From NCBI GenBank assembly GCA_049347715.1, contig CP186339.1, forward strand, positions 1,302,001 through 1,366,000: a stretch of DNA of 64,000 nt. Reading direction: 5' to 3'. The translations under genes and the position numbers were made by a program. The notes beneath the pieces are model-generated. The model was not told the origin of the DNA, did no database searches, and saw only the letters and a list, made by a program, of their open reading frames with translations. This document shows positions 1 through 8,656 of the stretch, one piece after another (position 1 is the stretch's first letter; the number at the start of each line of letters is the position of its first letter). The DNA is from Thalassotalea_B piscium_A. GTDB lineage: Bacteria; Pseudomonadota; Gammaproteobacteria; Enterobacterales; Alteromonadaceae.

Positions 1-1
1 T

Positions 2-406
2 TTCTTTTCTGGTATACGTATCGTGTATTTATCAACTGACTTTCGTGAGGCTAAGGTAGAATTGCGGATGCGACCATGGAACAAAAATGCTTTTGGCGCG
101 CATTTTGGTGGTTCATTGTTTGCCATGACAGATCCGTTTTATGTGCTTATGCTCATGCCGCAATTAGGTGATCAATATTATGTATGGGATAAAAGAGCGG
201 ATGTTGATTATGTAAAACCCGGTAAAGGTGTGGTTTATGCTGAATTTCATATCAACGATGCTATGGTTGACGACATTATTACTCATACCGCCAATGGTGA
301 AAAATATTTACCTGAGTATGCTGTTGTTGTTAAAGATAAAGCCGGAGATATTGTTGCGAAGCTGAATCGACAACTTTATGTACGTAAAAAAAAGCGTCAC
401 CGTTAA
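2..406 (+). CDS. DUF4442-type hotdog thioesterase, 5'-truncated by window edge
   Basis: The reading frame is open to the first bases of the window, so the true start lies upstream; the first internal start-like codon is a GTG at 23. The visible residues (motifs FGAHFGGSLFAM and YVKPGKGVVYAEF) match the DUF4442/YiiD-C-like hotdog thioesterases, which are about 150 residues long and probably hydrolyse acyl-CoA or related thioesters in the cytoplasm. The basic tail (RKKKRHR) is complete and ends in TAA. Substrate cannot be told from sequence. The family call rests on recognising the conserved HFGGSLF-type helix start. Confidence 0.75.
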   Translation, partial: FFSGIRIVYLSTDFREAKVELRMRPWNKNAFGAHFGGSLFAMTDPFYVLMLMPQLGDQYYVWDKRADVDYVKPGKGVVYAEFHINDAMVDDIITHTANGEKYLPEYAVVVKDKAGDIVAKLNRQLYVRKKKRHR

Positions 407-532
407 TACTACTTTCTATTTTTCCCCTCTTTAACCACAATTAAGTTAGCTTATTTCAAAGCTTAAGATTGTTTTAAGGTTTGTCTTTTATTATTTAACG
501 ATTAATAAGTAATTAAAGACCAAACCTTAACC

Positions 533-1009
533 ATGAAGACAATATTATCACCTCTAAAAATCGCATTTATGCTCTGTTCTTGTTTATTTGTCAGCTTTTT
601 TACTCAAGCAGATTCTATCAGTGAATTTGAAAGTAAATTATTACAATACCAAGGTAAAGTTGTTTATGTTGATTTTTGGGCCTCATGGTGTGGACCTTGT
701 CGTCAATCTTTTCCTTGGATGAATGAAATGCAGTCGACTTATCAAGATAAAGGCTTTGAAATTATTAGCATTAATCTTGATAGTGAGTATTCGTTAGCAC
801 AGAAGTTTTTATCCAAATATCCTGCCACATTTGATGTTATCTATGATCCTGACGGTTTATTAGCTAAGAAATATCAGGTTCAAGGTATGCCGAGTAGTTT
901 TACATTAAATAGTAAAAGTCAGGTTAAAGGGGTTCACGTAGGATTTACGGAAGAAAAAAGTCACAAATATCAAAAAGAAATAATTACGTTATTAAATACT
1001 AAGTCATAA
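533..1009 (+). CDS. Periplasmic thioredoxin/TlpA-like protein
   Basis: 158 residues. An N-terminal signal peptide (hydrophobic core LKIAFMLCSCLFVSFFTQA) precedes a thioredoxin fold with the redox motif W52-C-G-P-C56 inside VYVDFWASWCGPC, and a later cis-proline region (VQGMPSSF). The length fits TlpA/ResA-like periplasmic disulfide reductants. It is the first gene of a same-strand run with the DUF4266 lipoprotein (27 bp downstream), DUF3570 and ApbE. Its likely job is keeping cysteines of neighbouring exported proteins reduced, possibly the CxC tail of the next gene; that partner is my inference. ATG start directly after an AT-rich promoter-like stretch. Confidence 0.85.
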   Translation: MKTILSPLKIAFMLCSCLFVSFFTQADSISEFESKLLQYQGKVVYVDFWASWCGPCRQSFPWMNEMQSTYQDKGFEIISINLDSEYSLAQKFLSKYPATFDVIYDPDGLLAKKYQVQGMPSSFTLNSKSQVKGVHVGFTEEKSHKYQKEIITLLNTKS

Positions 1010-1035
1010 ATTAACCACAGGAAAAGGCTCTTAAT

Positions 1036-1263
1036 ATGAAATATATGTTTAATCAAAAAGTATGGCTACTGATAGGAATATTAACCTTATCAGCCTGTAG
1101 CTCAATGGGTGTTGAACCTTGGGAGCGAGATATCCTTGCTAAAAAAGAAATGTTACCTAATGCTGCTCCAATTGATGCAGCCCTTGATGATCATATCTAT
1201 TTTAGTAAAGAAGCGTCTAGCGGTGGACGTAGTTTTGGTGGTGGAGGTTGTGGATGCAACTAA
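1036..1263 (+). CDS. DUF4266 small lipoprotein with Gly/Cys tail
   Basis: 75 residues. A lipoprotein signal with lipobox LSAC (Cys at about 21) is followed by the family motif GVEPWERDILAK. The C terminus is SFGGGGCGCN, a flexible glycine stretch with a CxC pair right at the end. DUF4266 proteins commonly sit beside DUF3570 and ApbE genes, as here. Function unknown. A membrane-anchored peptide ending in CGCN next to a thioredoxin suggests a metal- or flavin-handling tail, but the sequence alone does not show this. The stop codon overlaps the 5' part of the DUF3570 gene. Confidence 0.85.
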   Translation: MKYMFNQKVWLLIGILTLSACSSMGVEPWERDILAKKEMLPNAAPIDAALDDHIYFSKEASSGGRSFGGGGCGCN

Positions 1264-2573
1264 TGACTCATAAAAATAAGCAAAAAAACATAAAGAACCT
1301 TTTGTCTACAGCAACCTGTGCTTTACTTGGTGCTACCACTGTACAACATGCTCAAGCAGCAGATACTACGCAGGCAAATGCAGACCAATGGCAGTTTGAT
1401 ACAGCACTTATGTATTATGGCGAAACAGATAGGGTTACCGCTGTTGAAGCAATTATTGCTGGACAAAAACAATTTTCAAATGACGAAATACTCTCATTAA
1501 AATTAACTGTTGATACCCTTACCGGTGCTTCAGCTAATGGTGCGGTTGCACAACAATCACCACAAACCTTTACACGACCATCGGGTAATGGTCAGTATCA
1601 AATTAAAAATGGTGAAACGCCATTAGATGATACTTTTAAAGATACGCGTTTACAGGTTAGTGGACAATGGACACAACCATTAACGGAAAATTATATCTGG
1701 AGTATTGGTGGCAATTTATCAAAAGAATATGATTATTTATCTGCAGCTATTAACAGTAATATAGCTCGGGATTTTAATAAGAAAAACACGACGCTTTCTG
1801 CTGGCGTGTCATTTGCTTTTGACAAAATAACGCCTGAAGGTGACATTCCTAACGCTTTTAATGCCATGGTTATAGGTGATGTTGATTCAGAAAGTTTTGA
1901 GCAAGCATTTAATGCAACACGACAAGATAGCTCTGATAATAAAACGACAACCGACTTATTATTAGGGATCACTCAGATTATTAACCGTAACATGTTAGTG
2001 CAATTAAATTATAGCTATTCAGCTAGTAGCGGTTACATGACCGACCCATTTAAAGTGCTAAGTGTTGTTGATCAGCAAGGAATAAGTCAGGAGTATTTAT
2101 ATGAAAATAGACCAGATACTCGTAAAAAACATGCATTTTTTGGACAAGTAAAATATCACTTTGACACTACGATACTTGATACTTCTTATCGCTATATGAC
2201 AGATGATTGGGATATTGATTCTCATACGGTTGATGCTAAATATATTATTCCATTAAGCAATGGGCACACAATTGAACCGCATGTAAGGTTTTATACCCAA
2301 ACAGCTGCTGAGTTCTACAAACCTTTCTTATTAGAAGGTCAGGTTTTGCCTCAGTTTGCTAGTGCTGATTACCGTATTGGTGAAATGGATACTATGACTG
2401 TTGGTATTAAGTACGGTATGCCATTAGCCGGTGGTGAGCATTTATCATTTAAACTTGAGTATTATCGTCAAACACCTAAAAGTGATGGTACACAAGCGAT
2501 AGGTCAATTAAATGAAGTAGAGCTTTATCCTAAAGTTGACGCTATTATGGCACAAATTAGTTATTCATTTTAA
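1254..2573 (+). CDS. DUF3570 protein (probable outer-membrane beta-barrel)
   Basis: About 439 residues with an N-terminal signal peptide (ATCALLGATTVQHAQA). The body is rich in alternating aromatic strands and ends in a terminal aromatic residue (QISYSF), typical of outer-membrane barrels. It is the DUF3570 family normally paired with DUF4266. I prefer the ATG at 1254, which has a GGAGG seven bases upstream. A TTG at 1248 and an ATG at 1263 that overlaps the previous stop (TAATG) are alternatives, and the overlap implies translational coupling either way. Role unknown, perhaps the surface partner of the lipoprotein. Confidence 0.8.
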   Translation: MQLMTHKNKQKNIKNLLSTATCALLGATTVQHAQAADTTQANADQWQFDTALMYYGETDRVTAVEAIIAGQKQFSNDEILSLKLTVDTLTGASANGAVAQQSPQTFTRPSGNGQYQIKNGETPLDDTFKDTRLQVSGQWTQPLTENYIWSIGGNLSKEYDYLSAAINSNIARDFNKKNTTLSAGVSFAFDKITPEGDIPNAFNAMVIGDVDSESFEQAFNATRQDSSDNKTTTDLLLGITQIINRNMLVQLNYSYSASSGYMTDPFKVLSVVDQQGISQEYLYENRPDTRKKHAFFGQVKYHFDTTILDTSYRYMTDDWDIDSHTVDAKYIIPLSNGHTIEPHVRFYTQTAAEFYKPFLLEGQVLPQFASADYRIGEMDTMTVGIKYGMPLAGGEHLSFKLEYYRQTPKSDGTQAIGQLNEVELYPKVDAIMAQISYSF

Positions 2574-2582
2574 CGGTTAAGT

Positions 2583-3473
2583 GTGAAGCGTAATATTCAA
2601 TGCCACCCAAGAGAGGGTGGCTTTACTTTTTTATTTAATAGTATGGCAAGTCCATGCGAAGTGCTCATTGATTGTGATGATCAAAAATTAGCTACGAAAG
2701 TTGCTGAGAGTGTTGCCAAAGAAGCGTGGCGAATAGAAGATAAATTCTCACGCTATAATCAAACGAGTGTCTGTGGTCAGCTTAATGCAAAAGCAGGTGA
2801 ATTATGCTCAATAGATAACGAAACCTACTTACTTCTTCAATTTGCGGATCAGTGTTTTCAAATGAGCGAAGGGCTTTTTGATATCACTTCTGGCATTTTA
2901 AGAAGAGCCTGGCATTTTGATGGCTCAGATAACATACCTACCCAAGAAAATATTGCTTCATTACTTCCTTTTATTGGTTGGTCAAAAGTAGAATTAACTG
3001 AAACAAGCTTTAAAATGTTGGAAAACATGGAAATTGATTTCGGTGGTCTTGGAAAAGAGTATGCGGTAGATAAAGCGATTATTACTGCACAAACTATTGC
3101 TGATTTCCCTGTTTTAATTAATTTTGGCGGAGATATAGCGGTAACGGGGTTAAGGGCTAATCAGCAATCATGGCTAGTTGGCATAGAACACCCGAGCTTA
3201 TCCGAACAAAATAATGTCATGGTAAAAATAAAAAGTGGGGCAATTGCAACAAGTGGTGATGCTAACCGCTATTTATTAAAAGAGGGTAAACGTTATGGTC
3301 ATGTACTTAATGTTAAAACCGGTTGGTCAGTTGAAGATCCTCCTGATGCGATAACCGTTGCTGCACCTAAGTGTATTCAAGCAGGATTTTTAGCGACCTT
3401 AGCTTTATTGCAAGGTAAAGACGCGGAAAATTTTTTAATGGCACAAGAAATTAAACATTGGGCTATTCGGTAA
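2583..3473 (+). CDS. apbE: FAD:protein FMN transferase (ApbE)
   Basis: 296 residues from a GTG start nine bases after the DUF3570 stop. ApbE covalently attaches FMN to Ser/Thr of periplasmic redox proteins. Family signatures are visible: MASPCEVLI near the start, DFGGLGKEYAVDKA, LINFGGDIAVTG, SGAIATSGDANRYL and GHVLNVKTG. It lacks an obvious lipobox; the N terminus (MKRNIQCHPREGGFTFLF) is not a convincing export signal, so the start could be misplaced or the protein may act in an unusual way. Its flavinylation target is not obvious among the neighbours. Confidence 0.9.
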   Translation: MKRNIQCHPREGGFTFLFNSMASPCEVLIDCDDQKLATKVAESVAKEAWRIEDKFSRYNQTSVCGQLNAKAGELCSIDNETYLLLQFADQCFQMSEGLFDITSGILRRAWHFDGSDNIPTQENIASLLPFIGWSKVELTETSFKMLENMEIDFGGLGKEYAVDKAIITAQTIADFPVLINFGGDIAVTGLRANQQSWLVGIEHPSLSEQNNVMVKIKSGAIATSGDANRYLLKEGKRYGHVLNVKTGWSVEDPPDAITVAAPKCIQAGFLATLALLQGKDAENFLMAQEIKHWAIR

Positions 3474-3496
3474 CTGACTTTAACCTAGGCGAGCTT

Positions 3497-4153
3497 ATGA
3501 GAATATTATTAGTAGAAGATGATAGACCCTTAGCAGAAGGACTACAGCAATCCTTACGCAGAGAAGGATATTCAGTTGATTGGGTAAATAACGGCCAACA
3601 AGCTATTGATGCGGTTGCCAGTGGCGACTGTGAGTTAGTTATACTTGATTTAGGTTTACCCGATATTGATGGGATCACTGTACTTAAGCACATTAAAAAG
3701 AATAGTAAATCTATACCTGTCTTGATTTTAACAGCAAGAGATGGGATAGAAAGTAAGGTAGTCGGTCTTGATTTAGGCGCAGATGACTATATTGCTAAAC
3801 CTTTTAATATGGCAGAGTTAGAAGCCAGATTACGTGTAATAGAACGTCGGATTGGTACAAGTTCAAGTGCGATTGTCAGTATAGGTAATGTTGATTTAGA
3901 CACAGCTGCACATACTATTAGCGTGGATAAAATGCCTATTAATGTTTCCCGTCGAGAATATATGATAGTGAAATCATTAATGGAAAATGCTGGGCGTATT
4001 CAATCTAAAAACCAATTAGAAACACGTTTGTATGAGTGGGGCGATGAAGTTGCCAGTAATACTATTGAGGTACATGTTTCAAATGTGCGTAAGAAGTTAC
4101 CGAAAGACTTTATCAGTACGGTTCGAGGTGTAGGTTATATTATTCATCATTAA
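3497..4153 (+). CDS. OmpR/PhoB-family response regulator
   Basis: 218 residues from the ATG at 3497 (MRILLVEDD). Receiver domain with acidic pocket ED at 7-9, phospho-acceptor D51 (LVILDLGLPDIDG), LILTARD threonine region and K in DYIAKPF; a winged-helix DNA-binding domain follows (SRREYMIV, SNTIEVHVSNVRKKL, GVGYIIHH). An in-frame TTG at 3458 would add 13 residues not found in the family. Partner of the kinase at 4228. Its likely targets are the surrounding envelope genes, by position only. Confidence 0.92.
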   Translation: MRILLVEDDRPLAEGLQQSLRREGYSVDWVNNGQQAIDAVASGDCELVILDLGLPDIDGITVLKHIKKNSKSIPVLILTARDGIESKVVGLDLGADDYIAKPFNMAELEARLRVIERRIGTSSSAIVSIGNVDLDTAAHTISVDKMPINVSRREYMIVKSLMENAGRIQSKNQLETRLYEWGDEVASNTIEVHVSNVRKKLPKDFISTVRGVGYIIHH

Positions 4154-4227
4154 CGACTACAATGTAGCAATATAAAGATGAAAATTTAACTTCTAATATA
4201 AATGTAGGCATGAGGAATGAAAATTAG

Positions 4228-5544
4228 GTGAGCATACAGCGTCATTTGATCATACTGATCATTTCTATCATTACGTTATCAACTTTCTTTGCCGCATTAC
4301 ATGGTTACCGAGCGAGCATGGAGCAGCTCAATAACCTTTTTGATCAAGAGCTAGTGTCTGTAGCTAAAGTGATAGTAAATGCAAAATCTATTGTAAATAC
4401 CTCAGAGCAAGATCAAACCTTACTTTATCAAGTCATTGAAAATAATGAGCTAGTCAGTCGAAGTGCGATAGCTCCGAATGAAGCTTTTAAAACGCTATCT
4501 ACGGGTTTCTCCTACCTAACGTTTAATGGTCAACGCTGGCGCAGCTACACTATAAAAGCGCAAGATGTTATTGCTGTTGTTGCGCGACCGGTAGCACAAA
4601 GAATTCAATCTGGGGAATTTGTGCTGTACAAAGCTATATTCCCTATTGTAATAACCATCCCTGTGATTGCCTTAATTATCTTTTATGTGATCAGGAAAAG
4701 TTTAAGGCCTTTAAGAAAGCTTTCACAACATTTACAAGCTAAAGAAATCAATGAATTATCACCTATTAGTGTTGACCATAATGTTGAAGAACTTAAACCT
4801 ATTGAGTTGACCTTAAATCGTTTATTTAGACGATTACATTCTGCCTTCGAACGAGAGCAACAACTAGCTACCAATGCGGCACATGAATTGAGAACTCCCA
4901 TTAGTGTGCTTAATATCACTACCCATAATTTAATTGAAGCCTTTGCCGATGATGCTATTTCATATGCCAGTTTGCAGGAGTTAAAAAATAACGTTGAACG
5001 CATGACACAAGTGACTGAGCAAATAATCGCTTTATATCGTTTTTCACCGGAGTATTTCAATGAAAAACTAGTGGCTATTAATATCGAACATATATTACAG
5101 CAAGTAATTGCTAATAATTATGACGATATTACTCATGCACGACAAAATATTTCTCTAGAAAGTCTCCCTTTAATGGTATTAGGTGATGAATTTTCCTTAA
5201 TGACCTTATTTGAAAATTTACTCAAAAATGCCATTAAATATGCTGGTTCTCAAGCCGAAATTGTCATGCGTACAGCATTAGAAGATGACGCTGTCATTAT
5301 TACCATAGAAGATTCAGGCGTAGGTTTAACGAAAGCCCAGCGCGAGATGATGTTTGATCGTTTCTATCGAGCTAACGAAGATAAAACTCGTGTAAAGGGT
5401 AGTGGTTTAGGTTTGTCAATTGCGAAACATATTGTGCAATTGCATAACGGTACCATTACAGGCAAACGTTCAACACTTGGTGGATTAGCTATTATTGTCA
5501 GTATTCCGCATTGTTCTCAAGGAGAGAATTATGTGGACGCGTAA
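4228..5544 (+). CDS. Sensor histidine kinase
   Basis: 438 residues, GTG start. One transmembrane helix at the N terminus (LIILIISIITLSTFFAAL) and a second near 145-160 (IFPIVITIPVIALIIFYVI) bracket a periplasmic sensor of about 110 residues. A HAMP-like linker follows, then the dimerisation box with H219 (NAAHELRTPIS), N box (LLKNAIKYA), and G boxes (DSGVGL, GSGLGLSIAKH). It works with the upstream OmpR-type regulator. The 3' end overlaps the cupredoxin gene by 14 bases, tying the two-component pair to the metal genes. Confidence 0.92.
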   Translation: MSIQRHLIILIISIITLSTFFAALHGYRASMEQLNNLFDQELVSVAKVIVNAKSIVNTSEQDQTLLYQVIENNELVSRSAIAPNEAFKTLSTGFSYLTFNGQRWRSYTIKAQDVIAVVARPVAQRIQSGEFVLYKAIFPIVITIPVIALIIFYVIRKSLRPLRKLSQHLQAKEINELSPISVDHNVEELKPIELTLNRLFRRLHSAFEREQQLATNAAHELRTPISVLNITTHNLIEAFADDAISYASLQELKNNVERMTQVTEQIIALYRFSPEYFNEKLVAINIEHILQQVIANNYDDITHARQNISLESLPLMVLGDEFSLMTLFENLLKNAIKYAGSQAEIVMRTALEDDAVIITIEDSGVGLTKAQREMMFDRFYRANEDKTRVKGSGLGLSIAKHIVQLHNGTITGKRSTLGGLAIIVSIPHCSQGENYVDA

Positions 5545-5896
5545 AGTCAATTTCATGAGAAACAGGTTGTGCTTTTTTGGGTTGTTATTGTTAAGCCTAA
5601 GTAGTGAAGCTGCTGATAATATTTATCATTTAGTTATTGAAAATCATGTGTTTAAACCTTCTGTTCTAGAAATTCCTGTGAATAAAAAAGTGAAGTTAAT
5701 TATTCATAATAAAGATAAATTGGCTGAAGAATTTGATAGTTTCGACCTTAATCGTGAAAAAGTTATTTTTGCGGGTAAAAAAAGTACTATTTATATTGGC
5801 CCCTTGCCTAAAGGAGAGTATGAATTTTTTGGGGAATATCATCCGGTATCTGCACAAGGAAAAATAATTGTAAAGGAGTTAAATGATGCTAATTAA
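5531..5896 (+). CDS. Cupredoxin-like periplasmic protein
   Basis: About 121 residues from the ATG at 5531, preceded by AAGGAGAG; longer in-frame starts lie inside the kinase gene. Signal peptide (RLCFFGLLLLSLSSEAA), then a single cupredoxin_1-like beta domain (HLVIENHVFKPSVLEIP, KGEYEFFGEYHPVSAQG). Such small cupredoxin-like proteins are found with FTR1 permeases and probably bind or oxidise metal before transport. The loop near the end has E, H and Q instead of the classical Cys-His-Met copper set, so a type 1 copper site is doubtful. Overlaps the FTR1-like gene by 14 bases. Confidence 0.8.
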   Translation: MWTRKVNFMRNRLCFFGLLLLSLSSEAADNIYHLVIENHVFKPSVLEIPVNKKVKLIIHNKDKLAEEFDSFDLNREKVIFAGKKSTIYIGPLPKGEYEFFGEYHPVSAQGKIIVKELNDAN

Positions 5897-6671
5897 CACC
5901 GTTATTTTATTGCTCAGAGATGTACTGCCTATCTTCATTTTATTATCGTTTTTACGTGCACTTATTATTCCTGAAGCCTTTTATTATAAAAATATTCGCA
6001 ATGTGGCGGTTACCTGCTTTTTATTTATTTTACTTATAATTCAAATTGTTGAACCTATTAGTGAGTGGTATGAGGGGGCAGGCTTAGAACTGATGCAAGT
6101 TGCTTTTATTGTTTTTAGTTTTTCATTGTTGGTGATTGTTACTTTACTTGCTATCAGTGGAAAAAGGCCAAACTTGTCTATTCGTCTCGTTAATATTGCA
6201 ATGGAAGCATTTATTGTTATTAAAACCAGTAACTTCTTTATATTTTTACATGTTTATTTACAAGATAAAGCACAAGTGTTTAATGTGTTTATAGGAATCG
6301 TATTAGGTCTTGGTATTTGTTTAAGTTTTAGTGCTATTTTTTATTATTTACTTAAGGAATGGCATGACACATCATTTAAATTTTTACTGTATATTCCATG
6401 GTTTTTGTTTATCACTGGAGTGGTGAGTCAAGTTGCACCGTTATTGGCGCAAGTCAATTTGTTAGCTTTATCTTCTCCGTTATGGAGCACAGAAAATCTT
6501 ATTGAAAACAGTTCGGAATATGGGCAACTATTAGCGGCTTTAGTTGGTTATCAGTCAGCGCCATCGAAAGAATTTTTAGTGATGTATGCTTGTGTGTTTT
6601 TTGGGGTGGCATTGCTAGCTACTCTTTGTTATTTACTCTTTAAAAATCGTCAAGGAATTTCTCATGGGTAA
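5883..6671 (+). CDS. FTR1-family iron permease-like membrane protein
   Basis: 262 residues with about seven hydrophobic helices, the first at LLLRDVLPIFILLSFLRAL. Position and topology match FTR1/EfeU permeases that move iron across the inner membrane with a cupredoxin partner. The usual REXXE iron motif of helix 1 reads RDVLP here, and the helix-4 motif region (MEAFIVIKTSNF) also lacks a clear REXXE. It may transport something else or act as an electron-transfer or assembly partner. Overlaps its neighbours on both sides (14 bp and 8 bp), so it is part of one operon. Confidence 0.7.
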   Translation: MMLINTVILLLRDVLPIFILLSFLRALIIPEAFYYKNIRNVAVTCFLFILLIIQIVEPISEWYEGAGLELMQVAFIVFSFSLLVIVTLLAISGKRPNLSIRLVNIAMEAFIVIKTSNFFIFLHVYLQDKAQVFNVFIGIVLGLGICLSFSAIFYYLLKEWHDTSFKFLLYIPWFLFITGVVSQVAPLLAQVNLLALSSPLWSTENLIENSSEYGQLLAALVGYQSAPSKEFLVMYACVFFGVALLATLCYLLFKNRQGISHG

Positions 6672-7371
6672 ATTACTCATATACATCTTGTTATTTTTAC
6701 AAATATTAGCCATTAGCGGGAAGGTTTATGCTGATGGATTAGTGGTCGATAAAGTTTATCACCCTTATGTGCTTGCGAATGAACAAGAAATAGAATGGCG
6801 ATTAATGTCGAGTCAAACGGATAAATATAATCGTTTAGGGCATCGCCTTGGGCTTGGTCAATCGTTAACGGATACTTTTGCCGTCGAGATCTTCTTGGTT
6901 GGTCATCGGGAAGATAATTTTGATTTTGGTTTATCTGCCTATGAAATTGAAGGTCGCTGGATGCTTACCGAACAAGGACAATATTGGGCTGATTGGGGCA
7001 TGTTGTTTGAAGTTGAGAAAAAGTATCAAACTAACGATTGGGAAGTTACTACAGGTTTAATTGCCGAGAAAGAGTTTGGTAAGGCGAGCTTAACCCTTAA
7101 TTTTTTTATTGTTCAAGAGTGGGGTGATAATGTGCCCACTGAAATGGAAACTGAATTTAGGCTTAAATACCGCTATCGTTTTCTGCCTGAAGTTCAGCCA
7201 GCAATAGAGGTTTATTCAGGGGAAGATTTCTTTGGTTTAGGTCCTGCCTTTATGGGGATACATCGTTTTGATGGTAAAAAACAATTGAAATGGGAGTTGG
7301 GTTTTATTTCTGAAGTTTCGCATTCAGGAAAAGATCATACGTTAAGGTTAGCAGTTGAATATGAGTTTTAA
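6664..7371 (+). CDS. Putative outer-membrane beta-barrel protein
   Basis: 235 residues. Signal peptide (LLIYILLFLQILAISGKVYA) and a body of alternating amphipathic strands with many Trp/Tyr/Phe, ending in the outer-membrane signature AVEYEF. It overlaps the FTR1-like gene by 8 bases and is the last gene before a strong terminator, so it belongs to the metal/redox operon. Probably the outer-membrane component; no catalytic motif seen. Confidence 0.7.
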   Translation: MGKLLIYILLFLQILAISGKVYADGLVVDKVYHPYVLANEQEIEWRLMSSQTDKYNRLGHRLGLGQSLTDTFAVEIFLVGHREDNFDFGLSAYEIEGRWMLTEQGQYWADWGMLFEVEKKYQTNDWEVTTGLIAEKEFGKASLTLNFFIVQEWGDNVPTEMETEFRLKYRYRFLPEVQPAIEVYSGEDFFGLGPAFMGIHRFDGKKQLKWELGFISEVSHSGKDHTLRLAVEYEF

Positions 7372-7401
7372 TGTTTAGCAATAGTAAATATTAACCTATT
7401 A

Positions 7402-7427
7402 AAAAACCCACCAAAAGGTGGGTTTTT
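7402..7427. terminator. Bidirectional intrinsic terminator
   Basis: AACCCACC-AAAA-GGTGGGTT stem with a T run on the plus strand and an A run (T run on the minus strand) on the other side. It separates the plus-strand operon ending at 7371 from fldA, which converges from the right. Confidence 0.9.
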
Positions 7428-7451
7428 AGCTAATAGCGATGGGATTGCTAT

Positions 7452-7979
7452 TTAGTCAGCTAATTCAGCTAAACACATTTCGTCATAAATTTGCTGTACC
7501 CATTTATCAACGCGTTGTTCTGTTAATTCAGGTTGACGATCTTCATCAATACATAAACCGATAAAGGTATTTTCATCAATTAAGCCTTTAGAGGCTTCAA
7601 ATTCATAACCTTCAGTTGACCAATTACCTACAATAATTGCCCCTTTAGATTCTGCAATATCACGAAGTGGCGCCATAGCATCACAAAAATATTCAGCATA
7701 ATCTTCTTGGTCACCTAGACCAAAAATTGCGACGAGTTTGTCGGTAAAGTCAATTTCTTCTAGTTCAGGTAGAAAATCGTCCCAGTCACATTGGTTTTCA
7801 CCATAATACCAAGTAGGAATACCTAATATGATGAGATCAAACTCTGCTATTTCTTCTTTGGTACTTTTAGCGATATCTTTAACATCAACTAATTTTTTTC
7901 CCAATTTTTTCTGGATCATTTTGCTGACTGCTTCAGTATTTCCTGTATCGCTACCGAAAAATAAACCTACAATTGCCAT
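7452..7979 (-). CDS. fldA: Flavodoxin FldA
   Basis: 175 residues, the usual length of long-chain flavodoxins. The N-terminal phosphate-binding loop of FMN is clear (GLFFGSDTGNTEAV), followed by LGIPTWYYGENQ and IFGLGDQEDYAEYF, which form the isoalloxazine-binding loops. It is a cytoplasmic one-electron carrier (for biotin synthase, IspG/H, methionine synthase and ribonucleotide reductase activation). Same-strand cluster with ybfE, DUF2788 and ybfF, the order common in gammaproteobacteria. Confidence 0.95.
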   Translation of the reverse strand: MAIVGLFFGSDTGNTEAVSKMIQKKLGKKLVDVKDIAKSTKEEIAEFDLIILGIPTWYYGENQCDWDDFLPELEEIDFTDKLVAIFGLGDQEDYAEYFCDAMAPLRDIAESKGAIIVGNWSTEGYEFEASKGLIDENTFIGLCIDEDRQPELTEQRVDKWVQQIYDEMCLAELAD

Positions 7980-8003
7980 TGAATTTACCTTTTATATCTA
8001 AAT

Positions 8004-8285
8004 TTAATTCTGTTGCTTTTCTAGTGCTTCGACTATTAATGCTTCAATTAGCTCGCTACGATTAACGCCTTTATTGCTTGCTAATTGCTCTAACTGTTCA
8101 ATTACGCTTTGATGAATCTTAAATTCAACTCTTTTCAAACCATTGTTTTTATCGCGCTTAACTTGGTTACGTTTATTAATTTTGACTTGTACACTTCGAG
8201 AATAAGGGTTAGTTTTCGGCCTACCTGGTCGTTTGTCATTGTTAAACAAATCAATGGTTATAATATCTGCATCTTGCTTTGCCAT
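8004..8285 (-). CDS. ybfE: YbfE-type ribbon-helix-helix protein
   Basis: 93 residues. The basic N-terminal block (KRPGRPKTNPYSRSVQVKIN) and the C-terminal helical part (FKIHQSVIEQLEQLA, NRSELIEALIVEAL) match the LexA-regulated, CopB-like YbfE family that precedes fldA in many gammaproteobacteria. Probably a DNA-binding protein; target unknown. 24 bases upstream of fldA and 6 bases after DUF2788, so co-transcribed. Confidence 0.85.
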   Translation of the reverse strand: MAKQDADIITIDLFNNDKRPGRPKTNPYSRSVQVKINKRNQVKRDKNNGLKRVEFKIHQSVIEQLEQLASNKGVNRSELIEALIVEALEKQQN

Positions 8286-8291
8286 GATCGA

Positions 8292-8513
8292 TTAACCTAC
8301 GCCTTGGCTTTCCCAGATAAACTGAATAATACCTTTAGCGATAAAACCAGCACAGCCGAGAAATAACACTAAGTAAACTATTAAACGTCCATTTTTGGGC
8401 ACATCATTTTTTTTCATGACATCATGTATTGATAAGCCAATGAAAATAAAGATAAAAGCGAAAAATAAATCGAGCCCTATGGCTTCAATTGTCACAAAAT
8501 ATTCTGCAAGCAT
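8292..8513 (-). CDS. DUF2788 inner-membrane protein
   Basis: 73 residues with two hydrophobic helices (LDLFFAFIFIFIGLSIH and LIVYLVLFLGCAGFIAKGI) around a short basic turn (DVMKKNDVPKNG). This is the DUF2788 family found beside ybfE/fldA. Function unknown. Confidence 0.85.
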   Translation of the reverse strand: MLAEYFVTIEAIGLDLFFAFIFIFIGLSIHDVMKKNDVPKNGRLIVYLVLFLGCAGFIAKGIIQFIWESQGVG

Positions 8514-8656
8514 AACTCACCCTATAAAATTCACGCGCACTATAGCATAAGCATACCTTTAAGCACATATCTTTTCTGAAGATAAAGCCATATATGCAAT
8601 ATAGCGTAATGTTCGTTGATGTTATTTGATAGACATCAAGTTTATGTTTTTTTCAA

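Noticed and set aside
3458..3496. Upstream TTG start of the response regulator
   Set aside because: Adds 13 residues before the canonical MRILLVEDD start.
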